NCBI GenBank assembly: GCA_025058535.1
Contig: JANXEL010000036.1
Coordinates: forward strand, 1 to 33,424
Reading direction: 5' to 3'
Length of the DNA: 33,424 nt
Source of the DNA: Ignisphaera sp.
Lineage (GTDB): Archaea; Thermoproteota; Thermoprotei_A; Sulfolobales; Ignisphaeraceae
Part shown: one piece after another, positions 16,349 through 23,972 of the stretch
Layout of the letters: each line of letters opens with the position of its first letter
How positions within the stretch are numbered: the stretch's first letter is position 1
The notes under the pieces: generated by a model
The model's input: the letters and a program-made list of their open reading frames with translations, nothing else
What the model was told of the DNA's origin: nothing
Database searches by the model: none
Position numbers and translations under genes: made by a program

Positions 16349-16634
16349 AAACTCTATTATAAAGGCGTTAAAGAACTTTAGATTTATAGTGGTTGAAAGC
16401 AGTAGTGAATCTGCAATTCTAGAATATCTAAGAAGTGTAGGTGTGGCAAATCTTTTTAAGATACAAAGAGTGGGGGGGTACACTATAATAGAGCCGAATA
16501 CCGTGATCTGTGAGAGGGAATGCAATCCGTACTGCATAGAAGGTAATGGAAGGAATATGGAGGAATGCAGGATCTCGTGCATAAATGCGTGCATCGATAG
16601 CAAAGTAGGGTACATCTTGGAGAGGCTGTCCTAA
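16326..16634 (+). CDS. Unknown small protein with duplicated CX3CX3C motif
   Basis: About 102 residues. The N-terminal half is a small alpha/beta unit (IIKALKNFRFIVVES, then EYLRSVGVANLFKI). The C-terminal part holds six cysteines in two identical CX3CX3C triplets (ICERECNPYC and ECRISCINAC) spaced ten residues apart. This looks like a metal or Fe-S site or a disulfide-locked helical pair. ATG 16326 and ATG 16332 are both possible and both lie within the preceding gene. It converges on the argF homologue 12 bases away. I do not recognise the family. Confidence 0.65.
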   Translation: MSMKGIDRNSIIKALKNFRFIVVESSSESAILEYLRSVGVANLFKIQRVGGYTIIEPNTVICERECNPYCIEGNGRNMEECRISCINACIDSKVGYILERLS

Positions 16635-16646
16635 TGCAAAGCTACC

Positions 16647-17597
16647 CTACTTTATTAATGACGCTAAAACTGCTTTAGATGTGTGTAGCCGATTCTCAGC
16701 CTGAAGCCACACAACAGAATTGCTGGACTCAATCACTTCATCCGTCACCTCCTCACCTCTATGTGCAGGTAGGCAGTGCATAAATATGTAGTCCTTCTTT
16801 GCATGAGAGACTAGCTCCTTACCCACCTGATAATTCCCCAGATCTCTAACCCTCTTCTCCCTCTCCTTCTCTTGGCCCATACTAACCCAGACGTCTGTGT
16901 ACACAACATCAGCGTGAGTCACAGCTTCTATTGGATCTCTTACTACCGCAATAGTTGCGCCACTCTTCTGCGCATCCTCATTGGCTATAGACAGAATTTC
17001 CCTACTAGGGTCGTATCCTGGTGGGGTAGCTACATATATGGTGCCACCTAGCTTGGCAATGGCCAGTATGAGGCTGTGTAGAACGTTGTCACTCCCATCG
17101 CCCAGAAAAGCTATTTTGAGATTCCTTATACTGCCCTTTACCTCCATAATGGTCATTGTATCTGCTAGAGCCTGTAGTGGATGCTCATAGTCACTTAACG
17201 CATTGATCACAGGTATCTTCGAGTGCTTAGCCAGCTCCACCAAGGTTTCATGCCTGTATACCCTAGCGGCGATGCAATCTACATACCTCTCTAAAACTCT
17301 TGCAGTATCCTTTATAGGCTCTCCTCTAGCAAGCTGGAGCTCTTGTGACGACAGGTACAGCGATGTTCCACCAAGCTGATGCATAGCAACTTGAAGGCTC
17401 ACACGTGTTCTAGTGCTGTGCTTCTCAAATATAAGGGCGAGCACCCTATTCGCTAGTATAGGCACCGCTCTGTAACCATCGTAGTACATCCTCTTAAACT
17501 TGAGGCTGAGCTCAAGAATATAAGTGAGCTCCTCAGAGGACATATCTGCAATTGAGAGTAGATCCCTTCCCTTCAAGCTCTCTAGATACATAGACAT
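16647..17597 (-). CDS. argF: Ornithine carbamoyltransferase
   Basis: Transfers carbamoyl from carbamoyl phosphate to ornithine to give citrulline in arginine synthesis. The carbamoyl-phosphate motif is FEKHSTRTRVSLQ near residues 54-66. HPLQALADTMTI and the ornithine-binding loop HCLPAHRGEEV with its catalytic cysteine (near residue 275) separate it from aspartate carbamoyltransferase. At 316 residues it is full length. A TATA-like GGTTATATATTCC at about 17623-17634 lies 25-35 bases upstream of the ATG. No other arginine gene is in the window; the pyruvoyl decarboxylase is nearby but not adjacent. Confidence 0.95.
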   Translation of the reverse strand: MSMYLESLKGRDLLSIADMSSEELTYILELSLKFKRMYYDGYRAVPILANRVLALIFEKHSTRTRVSLQVAMHQLGGTSLYLSSQELQLARGEPIKDTARVLERYVDCIAARVYRHETLVELAKHSKIPVINALSDYEHPLQALADTMTIMEVKGSIRNLKIAFLGDGSDNVLHSLILAIAKLGGTIYVATPPGYDPSREILSIANEDAQKSGATIAVVRDPIEAVTHADVVYTDVWVSMGQEKEREKRVRDLGNYQVGKELVSHAKKDYIFMHCLPAHRGEEVTDEVIESSNSVVWLQAENRLHTSKAVLASLIK

Positions 17598-17738
17598 CTA
17601 CACCATAAACTATTCCGCGTGTAGGAATATATAACCTTTGCACAGTATTTCTCAGCAGCGCATTCCTACTTCGACAGGCGCCCGCACCACCTTTACGAAT
17701 GAAACGCTGAGCGCAACACGTTAGCTCAAATGATTCTA

Positions 17739-17754
17739 TGCATCTCAAGATGCA
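17739..17754. repeat. Inverted repeat downstream of the diphthine synthase gene
   Basis: TGCATCTCAAGATGCA is a near-perfect palindrome of two 7-base arms around CA. It lies about 20 bases after the stop of the minus-strand diphthine synthase gene. It may mark transcript termination or processing, but no poly-U run follows. Confidence 0.35.
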
Positions 17755-17774
17755 CTGCCTCTAGATCCTAAAAC

Positions 17775-18623
17775 TTAAAACAATTCTGCAATACACCTAC
17801 TCAGCAGCTTGCCTATGTCTATGTGCTGAGAATATGAGTAGCTCATCTTCTCTATGTTATCTAAGCACTCTTTCTCTATCGGGTGCAGTCTTCTCGCTGG
17901 TATTATCAATGTATACGGTGGTTCTCTAAATTCGATTCCACCACTAATCACCTCACCAACAGATCTTACATAGACTCTACTCCTACTGCTCGCCACAGCC
18001 TGCAGCACTACAACAGTATCGTTTAACCCTATTACCTCCTCCCCCCATCTCGTCTGCATGCTGATGAGCACTTCCATAGCTTCCCTAGGTGTCATGAAGT
18101 AGCCGCTCTCTGCATCCATTTCTAAGAGCAGAAGTGTGTGCAGATCTTGCGATCTGTTGAACCTTACGATCTGGAGGGGGTATTCATACTCTATTCCATT
18201 CTTTGGTTTAACCACTGTGGCTATTCTACCAAATCTATAAACTTGAAGACAGGATATCGATACACCAACATTTAGTATGGATGAGGATGGTGAGACTTCA
18301 ACTTGAACACCTCTCTTTAGCGCCTCGATAACTATTGCAGAATGTGTTGTAGCTATTAGCGGATCTCCTGGGGTGGCTATACAAACATCCCTACCTCTAG
18401 CTTCCTCAACAATTGCGTCAATGGCTCTCCCCTCAAGATCCCTCCTGCTGGCGTATGAAACCTCAACACCACCTGCACCCAGTAGACTGAAGAAATCTAC
18501 ACCCTCTGAGAACCAAATGCTTGTGTATGTATCAATTAGAACCTTGTCGCATTTTAAGAGCTTTAGTAGACTGCCAATTGGTAGAAGATCTATTGAAAGA
18601 CCCAGACCTACTAACCTGAGCAC
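17775..18623 (-). CDS. dphB: Diphthine synthase (diphthamide pathway)
   Basis: Methylates the modified His of aEF2 on the way to diphthamide, using S-adenosylmethionine. It has the tetrapyrrole-methylase fold: GLGLSIDLLPIG at the N-terminus, a GDPLIATTHSAIV motif near residues 83-95 that is distinctive of diphthine synthase, and SSSILNVGVSIS following. At 282 residues it is somewhat longer than the usual 250-270. The GTG start abuts the TAG stop of the HD-domain gene with no spacer, so translation is likely coupled. No other diphthamide gene lies in the window. Confidence 0.9.
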   Translation of the reverse strand: MLRLVGLGLSIDLLPIGSLLKLLKCDKVLIDTYTSIWFSEGVDFFSLLGAGGVEVSYASRRDLEGRAIDAIVEEARGRDVCIATPGDPLIATTHSAIVIEALKRGVQVEVSPSSSILNVGVSISCLQVYRFGRIATVVKPKNGIEYEYPLQIVRFNRSQDLHTLLLLEMDAESGYFMTPREAMEVLISMQTRWGEEVIGLNDTVVVLQAVASSRSRVYVRSVGEVISGGIEFREPPYTLIIPARRLHPIEKECLDNIEKMSYSYSQHIDIGKLLSRCIAELF

Positions 18624-19886
18624 CTATAGCCCCCTTACTGCCAGATAGTCCTTTACATCCTGCCATCTGCTACTTATCACGTACAGCCTCTTTATGTGAT
18701 ACCTTCTAGGGACACTTCTTACAACACTATTTTCAACATCCACAATCGGCACTGAGGCCCTTCCATCAACTATAACCCTCGGAGCTATGTATGGATCCTC
18801 ATCAAGAATCTTTATATCATCTACGAATAGTGCAATCTGGTGCGGCTCAACTCTACCCTTTACACTACTTATAATTTCCCTCAGCACTACTATATCCCTA
18901 TCCCCCTCTATATCAATAGGATTCATGTCGAACCTAGATCTATCCACAACCACCTTGTACCCCTTTCTAGAGAAAAAGGCCTCTATGAGCTCCTTTAGCT
19001 CCCTACACCTACCCTTTCTATACATATCTATCATCATTCCGAGAAACCAGTCGTCGTGCCATAGGACTATCTCTCCAGAGCGTGCAATTCTCACAATATC
19101 CTCCCTAGATTTTGGGAGTAGTGGATCTTCAGCGTAGTCATTCATATACTCATAGATTTTTCTGAGCATCATTTCGTAGCCCACCAATGTCTTGTGGTAG
19201 TAGACCGTTCTATACATATGCAGTCTAGCGAGATAGAAGTTCTCAAGAGCATCGATACCTTTATCAAGTATTGCTAGATTACCTTCACCGTCGACGACGA
19301 GGGTTGCAATTATCCTCTGCAGATCTATTGATCCATATGCCACACCTGTATGAAGTGCGTCCCTCAATAGGTAATCCATTCTATCTACATCGACATCGCT
19401 CGATAGGAGCTGGTTGTATAGAGGCTCTCTATATCTACCCTCCAAAAGTGCAGCTATAGTCTTTGGATCATATCCATAGCTGCTTAACACTTCCCTTATA
19501 CTGCTACTCTCCAGAATCACTATCTTTGAGAGGTCTTCGTGTCCTACGCCAAGCCTGTGCTTATAGAATGGCTCTATTGCATGGCTAAATGGTGTGTGCC
19601 CAATATCGTGTAGGAGAGCTGCCAATCGAAGCAGCTGAACATCATCTACACTGTGTACATACCCCAGGTCAATCAATCTTGAGGCTACTAGACCCATTAT
19701 GTGCATTGCACCCAGGCTGTGGCTAAATCTTGTATGCGTTGCACCTGGATAGACGTACCATGCAGCTGCTAGCTGCTTTATGAATCTAAGCCTCTGGAAG
19801 ACTGTTGACTCAACGATCTTCAGCTCAACTTCGCTCAACTCTATATATCCGTGCACCTCATCATATATCCTCTTAACGCTGTGCAT
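18624..19886 (-). CDS. HD-domain phosphohydrolase (COG1078, SAMHD1/dGTPase-like)
   Basis: The opening KRIYDEVHGYIELSEVE is typical of this superfamily. The metal site is intact: the His of TRFSHSLGAMH, the HD of LLHDIGHTPFSHAIE, and the Asp of DVDRMDYLLRD. Family members hydrolyse dNTPs, which is known for SAMHD1 and some bacterial relatives; the substrate here is unknown. The ATG at 19886 has GAGAGG about eight bases upstream and gives 420 residues. A GTG at 19928 would add 14 residues and lacks a site. It is co-transcribed with the directly abutting diphthine synthase. Confidence 0.85.
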   Translation of the reverse strand: MHSVKRIYDEVHGYIELSEVELKIVESTVFQRLRFIKQLAAAWYVYPGATHTRFSHSLGAMHIMGLVASRLIDLGYVHSVDDVQLLRLAALLHDIGHTPFSHAIEPFYKHRLGVGHEDLSKIVILESSSIREVLSSYGYDPKTIAALLEGRYREPLYNQLLSSDVDVDRMDYLLRDALHTGVAYGSIDLQRIIATLVVDGEGNLAILDKGIDALENFYLARLHMYRTVYYHKTLVGYEMMLRKIYEYMNDYAEDPLLPKSREDIVRIARSGEIVLWHDDWFLGMMIDMYRKGRCRELKELIEAFFSRKGYKVVVDRSRFDMNPIDIEGDRDIVVLREIISSVKGRVEPHQIALFVDDIKILDEDPYIAPRVIVDGRASVPIVDVENSVVRSVPRRYHIKRLYVISSRWQDVKDYLAVRGL

Positions 19887-19971
19887 CCTTGAAGCCTCTC
19901 TGAATGCAAATCTAATCAATAGCCTCACCGAGACGCTCTATAGTAAGCTACAGCCTAGTGAGGTAATACCC

Positions 19972-20505
19972 TTATCTACAAATACTGAGCTTGTCTATCG
20001 CGCTCCATATTCTCACAACATCCTCTCTCGGCAGATTCTTCCGCATCATCAGCTCTTCGACTGGATCCAAAGGCTTAGGGTACACATCTCTACACAGCAT
20101 TATCAAGCTCGCTGCAATCTCGAGAACCTTGACATCCAGCCTGGCCACACTCTTCTCTAAGCTAGAGAGTAGCCTTTTAACAGCGTCTAGAGCACTCTGC
20201 TCTACATCGTTGAACTCTGCAACAGAATCTGCATTGCTCACCAGAGTTCTTGATATCCTTTGGTAGTGATTCTGCAGACCCCTTGAATAGGGACCCATGG
20301 AGAGCCACTCAAACTTGAATCCTAGATCGAGCCCTCCAACCACTTGAAGGAGGTATACAAACTTCTGCACCGCTACTCTAAACTCCATACTATCTGTAGA
20401 AATCGTTGCGGCAACACCTGTGTCCCTCAAGAGTTTTACGACCAGTAGATCAACCCTACTCTTATTCTGCGCTACATCCAGCACAATCATCTCCACAACC
20501 TTCAT
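19972..20505 (-). CDS. YwgA-like unknown protein
   Basis: About 177 residues, largely helical. The stretch QKFVYLLQVVGGLDLGFKFEWLSMGPYSRGL follows the pattern of YwgA/Panacea-like proteins (K-x-YLLQ, then G-x-x-F-x-W-x-x-x-GPYS). In bacteria some members act as antitoxins or regulators. No partner toxin is visible here. A CTTTAAG box at about 20531-20537 puts the start of transcription near 20507, so the ATG at 20505 is essentially leaderless. The reading frame extends to a GTG at 20526. It is close upstream of the HD gene. Function unknown. Confidence 0.65.
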   Translation of the reverse strand: MKVVEMIVLDVAQNKSRVDLLVVKLLRDTGVAATISTDSMEFRVAVQKFVYLLQVVGGLDLGFKFEWLSMGPYSRGLQNHYQRISRTLVSNADSVAEFNDVEQSALDAVKRLLSSLEKSVARLDVKVLEIAASLIMLCRDVYPKPLDPVEELMMRKNLPREDVVRIWSAIDKLSICR

Positions 20506-20601
20506 ATCTAGTATTAGCACAAGCACAAACTTAAAGGGAGACCCTACTGAATTAATTGCACCTCAGAATGGAGACAGTATGCTGTGTAGAGGAGTTGTTT
20601 T

Positions 20602-20678
<77 letters not shown>

Positions 20679-20767
20679 AACAAACACCTTTAATACAGTT
20701 ACAGCTATTGACTAAGTTAATAAGCTTTAACAGATCCTAGAAGATTTGCACCAGCTGCAAAGTTTAT

Positions 20768-20832
20768 ATGTATCAGCCAAAGAGGTCTCGTCATGCTCTA
20801 CATTCACAGGCCTGCGTAGATCATCATCTATC
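20768..20832 (-). ncRNA. Candidate C/D box sRNA, downstream of tRNA-Val
   Basis: On the minus strand, ATGATGA (box C, 20821-20827) is followed about 26 bases later by ATGACGA (box C', 20788-20794). After an 11-base guide-length segment comes CTGA (box D, 20773-20776). A CTGT near 20806-20809 could be a degenerate D'. Box C lies only 11 bases past the encoded CCA of tRNA-Val, with no TATA box between. The RNA would therefore be made as the tail of the tRNA-Val transcript. Confidence 0.5.
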
Positions 20833-20838
20833 CTTCAT

Positions 20839-20915
20839 TGGTGGGCCCGCGGGGATTTGAACCCCGGACCTCCGCCTCGTGAGGGCGGCGTCCTACCAGA
20901 CTAGACGACGGGCCC
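20839..20915 (-). tRNA. tRNA-Val (CAC)
   Basis: Acceptor GGGCCCG/CGGGCCC, anticodon stem CCGCC/GGCGG, loop CTCACGA with anticodon CAC. No intron; CCA is encoded. The body is identical to the second Val tRNA at 23582 except for the wobble base. TATA-like ATTTATAAAC at about 20958-20967 lies upstream. Confidence 0.95.
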
Positions 20916-21243
20916 TAATCTAACAGCAGCTTAGGTGTATAAGAGATTTGGTGCCCCTATTTATAAACTTAAATACAGATTGTGCAACCGTATCCTGGTT
21001 CAAGTTCTGAGAGTAGCGGCCCTTTGCGGCCTTTCATTAGGGTTCAAGTTCACTGCAGTTTGTTAGATACGCATAGAACTTGTGTGCTCCCAGTGCAACC
21101 TAGTGTATTTGTGAATACTGGTGGTGACTGACGCAGAGGGTATGGTGCAGATCAGCCACTCATACTGCTGCCCTGGAGTAGTTAAAATGGGTGAAAATAA
21201 TAGCAATTCTATCTAAGGGCAGGCTGTTGGCTGGGGGTGTTTA
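20916..21243. other. Gene-free region between tRNA-Val and pcn, with short direct repeats
   Basis: No credible reading frame. An 11-base direct repeat, GGTTCAAGTTC, occurs at 20997-21007 and 21041-21051. Between the copies is a tandem GCGGCC-TTT unit (21016-21034). The TATA box of tRNA-Val is at the left end. The rest holds nothing I recognise. Confidence 0.5.
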
Positions 21244-21996
21244 TCATATTTTTGGCGCAATGAGGTACTCTATTCTTCCTCCTGCAAATTCCATTGAGAG
21301 GTGCAGTGGAGCTTCGGCACCGTATTTCAATTCAATTAAATTACTAAGTTTCAGCACTTCTACTATTTTCGATACATACCCACTGTCGTAAGCTGCTGAA
21401 GCCTCCCTCTTAACATTCAAATTGATGATCGTTCCCGCTGCCGTTGTTAGCCTGTAGGTGCTCTTCCTAGTATCGTAATCGAAGAACGTCAGTGTGTCTT
21501 CCTTGGCGGCAATACCAATTGTGCTACAGATTGATGCTAGCTCGCTGAGTGTTGCCCTAAGTGGTGATGATAGTATGGACGCTTCCACATCGTAGTGGGC
21601 TGTGAGTTCGGGTGCCTCCTCAGCAATCACCTCCAGATTCTTAAACTTATACCTTCTCACAGACATGCCCTCTATCAGTATCTCAACATATTCATTGTTA
21701 GCCGCTATTGTTATTCTATCACTCTTCTTCAACTGCTTTAGAATTCTCGATAAAACTGAAACAGCTAGACCAACACCTACCTCCTCAGACACGCTGTATT
21801 CTTGAAAGGCCTCAGGAGGTAGATTGATGGACAGCATAGCAATTCTGCTGGGATCTAGAGCTCTAATCTTAAAGCCGTGCGGATCAACATAGATTAGAAC
21901 CTCATCTACAATCTTGCCTACTGTATCTATTACATCTGCAAAATCTTTTGCACTTGGATATAGTGCTAATATCTTCGGCTCTATCGTTATACTCAC
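21244..21996 (-). CDS. pcn: DNA polymerase sliding clamp PCNA
   Basis: The 250-residue product has the two-domain clamp pattern: AKDFADVIDTVGKIVDEV, DPHGFKIRALDPSRIAML (the conserved D-x-x-G-x-x-x-R-A-x-D strand), an inter-domain connector around residues 115-130, and a C-terminal APLHLSMEFAGGRIEYLIAPKI that ends in the clamp's last strand. Crenarchaea usually carry up to three PCNA genes that form heterotrimers; I cannot say which subunit this is. The FEN1 gene with its PIP-box-like tail is 9 kb away. A CTTAAAAATTT box at about 22026-22037 supplies the promoter. Confidence 0.97.
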   Translation of the reverse strand: MSITIEPKILALYPSAKDFADVIDTVGKIVDEVLIYVDPHGFKIRALDPSRIAMLSINLPPEAFQEYSVSEEVGVGLAVSVLSRILKQLKKSDRITIAANNEYVEILIEGMSVRRYKFKNLEVIAEEAPELTAHYDVEASILSSPLRATLSELASICSTIGIAAKEDTLTFFDYDTRKSTYRLTTAAGTIINLNVKREASAAYDSGYVSKIVEVLKLSNLIELKYGAEAPLHLSMEFAGGRIEYLIAPKI

Positions 21997-22057
21997 TTGT
22001 AGTCCCTAGCACTAGATTTATTCCTCAAAATTTTTAAGTAGTTATAGCCAATAGTTT

Positions 22058-22125
22058 CGTCCAAATGATGAGAGGTCTCCCACTGCTATCTGTTATGATG
22101 AGGTGTATGAGTGCTGACGAGAATA
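22058..22125 (+). ncRNA. Candidate C/D box sRNA between pcn and the TFB-like gene
   Basis: ATGATGA at 22065-22071 (C), a second ATGATGA at 22095-22101 (C'), a 12-base segment and then CTGA at 22114-22117 (D). The C'-to-D spacing is canonical. A D' CTGT at 22090-22093 is only one base from C', which is tight. An A/T-rich stretch at about 22025-22040 could serve as promoter. Confidence 0.4.
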
Positions 22126-22230
22126 TGTATGTCTGTGTATAGTTTCGGGCTACTCCCACAGAGAGCGGCTACATAGCTTTACATACATCTATATAAATTG
22201 GGAAGCTGGTGATGCAACCTGTGATTGTGT

Positions 22231-22878
22231 ATGAGATGCACGTACTGTGGCTCCCAAGATTTACTACACGATTACATTCACGGATGCGTAGTCTGCAGCA
22301 ACTGTGGTACGGTTAACGACTATATATTCATAGAGCACTTCACACCTATTAAGGATGATGAGATATTTAAGTTTAGGGGTCTCCCCACGATCCGCGAAGG
22401 ATTCGAGAAAAAGATGGCCAGAGGTAGACTGCAGCAGCTGGCTAAAGCTAGCAGAGATGTGAGGATATACGAGAGCTTTGCCAAGAAGCGTAGGAGGGAT
22501 GTGTATGTTGATTGGGACGCTCTGCAGAAGAGGCTGCAGGGTGGAAAATCTAGAGTGTACAGACATGTTGCTGAAGACGCTATAAGGAGAAAGGTGGATA
22601 CGGATCGATTTATAAAGATAATAATTGAAAGGATTATAGATGCCGATCCAGTATTATCATCGAGAACCTTGAGAGGAAAGGCGGCCTTAGCTATAATACT
22701 GAAGCACCTGATACTGGATAACGATATAGATATGAACAGAATTGCTATGGAAACCTCGCTGAGTAGGATGCACATAAAGAGACTCCTCACGCTAGTGAAG
22801 ACCAGAATGAGATTCATAAACAGAAGGATAGCTGAAGTGAGATCAGCAGTGCTGGGACCAATACCAATCTCTCAATAA
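22231..22878 (+). CDS. Short TFB paralogue with zinc ribbon and a single cyclin-like repeat (TFB3-like)
   Basis: The N-terminal TFIIB-type zinc ribbon uses C3, C6, C22 and C25 (MRCTYCGSQ...VCSNCGTVND). A helical region follows, then one cyclin-like unit with the TFB signature SSRTLRGKAALAIILKHLIL and a DMNRIAMETSLSRMHIKRLL helix-turn-helix. The second cyclin repeat and the BRE-binding helix of full TFB (about 300 residues) are absent, leaving 215 residues. This is the plan of Sulfolobus TFB3, a DNA-damage-responsive co-activator. ATG 22231 is used; TTG 22225 is possible. CTATATAAAT at 22190-22199 places the transcript start near the ATG. It is divergent from pcn. Confidence 0.78.
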   Translation: MRCTYCGSQDLLHDYIHGCVVCSNCGTVNDYIFIEHFTPIKDDEIFKFRGLPTIREGFEKKMARGRLQQLAKASRDVRIYESFAKKRRRDVYVDWDALQKRLQGGKSRVYRHVAEDAIRRKVDTDRFIKIIIERIIDADPVLSSRTLRGKAALAIILKHLILDNDIDMNRIAMETSLSRMHIKRLLTLVKTRMRFINRRIAEVRSAVLGPIPISQ

Positions 22879-23309
22879 AATGCGCCCTCTCACACTGAAC
22901 TGCGAGCTCATAGGTAAGAGCTGCACAGCAGTTGCTGTACCACACACTAACGGAGGTACCCATTAATGGAATCCCACAGCGCATGTGAATACAGGTGAGG
23001 TCTATGCTGGCTATAGAAGGCAGTCAATGTAGATAGTGGTTATACGGACGAGCTTAGCACCCCCGCACGGGAGAGTCAAGGCTGAAGACAGTATGACATT
23101 ATAGTATCGGCAGGAAAATTAGTTTGATGGTAATAGGTGGTGCTTAGGCTAGAGTGGTAGTAGAGTGGCTGAACTCTTAAAGGTCTTAATATGGATGCCG
23201 CTCTGCATCTGATGAAGAGCTGGGGTAGGAGAGCTCTCTACAACTGGTGCTCCGCTCAGGTAGATCCATATGGTTCAGCAGAGGTTAGCAAGAAAATTAA
23301 ATTATTTAA
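22879..23309. other. Gene-free region between the TFB-like gene and tRNA-Thr
   Basis: No supported gene. A 75-codon plus-strand frame starting at 23191 runs antisense through tRNA-Thr and is not credible. TGATGA at 23210 lacks the partner boxes of a C/D RNA. I see nothing else of note. Confidence 0.5.
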
Positions 23310-23383
23310 AGCCGCGGCCGGGATTCGAACCCGGGACCTCCGCCTTACCAGGGCGGCGCTCCACCAGGCTGAGCTACCGCGGC
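23310..23383 (-). tRNA. tRNA-Thr (GGT)
   Basis: Acceptor GCCGCGG/CCGCGGC, anticodon stem CCGCC/GGCGG, loop CTGGTAA with anticodon GGT. The discriminator is T, as usual for archaeal tRNA-Thr. No intron; CCA is not encoded. A TATA-like ATTTATATACC at about 23411-23421 lies upstream. Confidence 0.95.
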
Positions 23384-23581
23384 CTTATAGAATAAAGGCT
23401 TACGTTCTAGGTATATAAATACTCTTGACGGTGCTAGTGCAGAGTGTTCTAGCTGGGACGGCCTCTCGGTTAGATCTTAAACCAGCGGCTGCATATTAGG
23501 TGTGCTTTGGAACTCTATGAGTTGCCCAACAGATATGACCGGAGGTGCACCTTGAATGGTTGGAAATCCATGTTGCCCTAG

Positions 23582-23655
23582 TGGGCCCGCGGGGATTTGA
23601 ACCCCGGACCTCCGCCTCGTCAGGGCGGCGTCCTACCAGACTAGACGACGGGCCC
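23582..23655 (-). tRNA. tRNA-Val (GAC)
   Basis: Same sequence as tRNA-Val (CAC) except that the wobble base is G (loop CTGACGA, anticodon GAC). No intron. Unlike its twin, CCA is not encoded. A CTTAATAGG stretch at about 23690-23700 may be its TATA box. Confidence 0.95.
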
Positions 23656-23814
23656 TTCCCAAATTCAGAGCTGTGCAGGACTGCCTATTAAGTTTTTATT
23701 GAAGCTCTATTCTCTACCTAGTCATCACGCGTACACATGTGCTATGCGCTCTGGTGGGGAGTCTCTGGTGGAGGGTTATTCTGAATTATTAATTACAGGG
23801 TTCTAAAGTGTTTA

Positions 23815-23920
23815 TGGAGCCGGGGCCGGGATTCGAACCCGGGAAATAACGGGTCTCGACGGACGGTAGTCGGAAACGGCCACTGCAGCCCGCCGCCTTA
23901 GACCACTCGGCCACCCCGGC
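23815..23920 (-). tRNA. tRNA-Cys (GCA) with a 28-base intron
   Basis: Acceptor GCCGGGG/CCCCGGC with discriminator T73, the Cys identity base. The D arm GCC/GGC and T arm CCGGG/CCCGG close. Anticodon GCA is at 23884-23886. The stem GCGGG/CCCGT is separated by 35 bases, so a 28-base intron (about 23855-23882) lies at the canonical 37/38 position; splicing restores the loop CTGCAGA. CCA is encoded. The intron edges are assigned by cloverleaf fit. Confidence 0.9.
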
Positions 23921-23972
23921 TTACAGGTAGTATTTGTTTTTAGGAGTAATAAAGGTAGTTGGCTGTAGTAGG

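Noticed and set aside
18787-19137. 116-codon plus-strand frame
   Set aside because: Antisense to the HD-domain gene; hydrophobic/Ser-rich composition typical of a shadow frame.
23191-23418. 75-codon plus-strand frame
   Set aside because: Its 3' half is the antisense of tRNA-Thr.
23663-23733. C/D box RNA from GTGATGA upstream of tRNA-Val (GAC)
   Set aside because: No C' or D' box, and the interval contains the likely TATA box of the tRNA.
23815-23920. Class II tRNA (Leu or Ser) with a long variable arm
   Set aside because: The anticodon GCA follows T33, the discriminator is T, and removing 28 bases gives a normal class I tRNA-Cys; a Leu CAG reading lacks T33.
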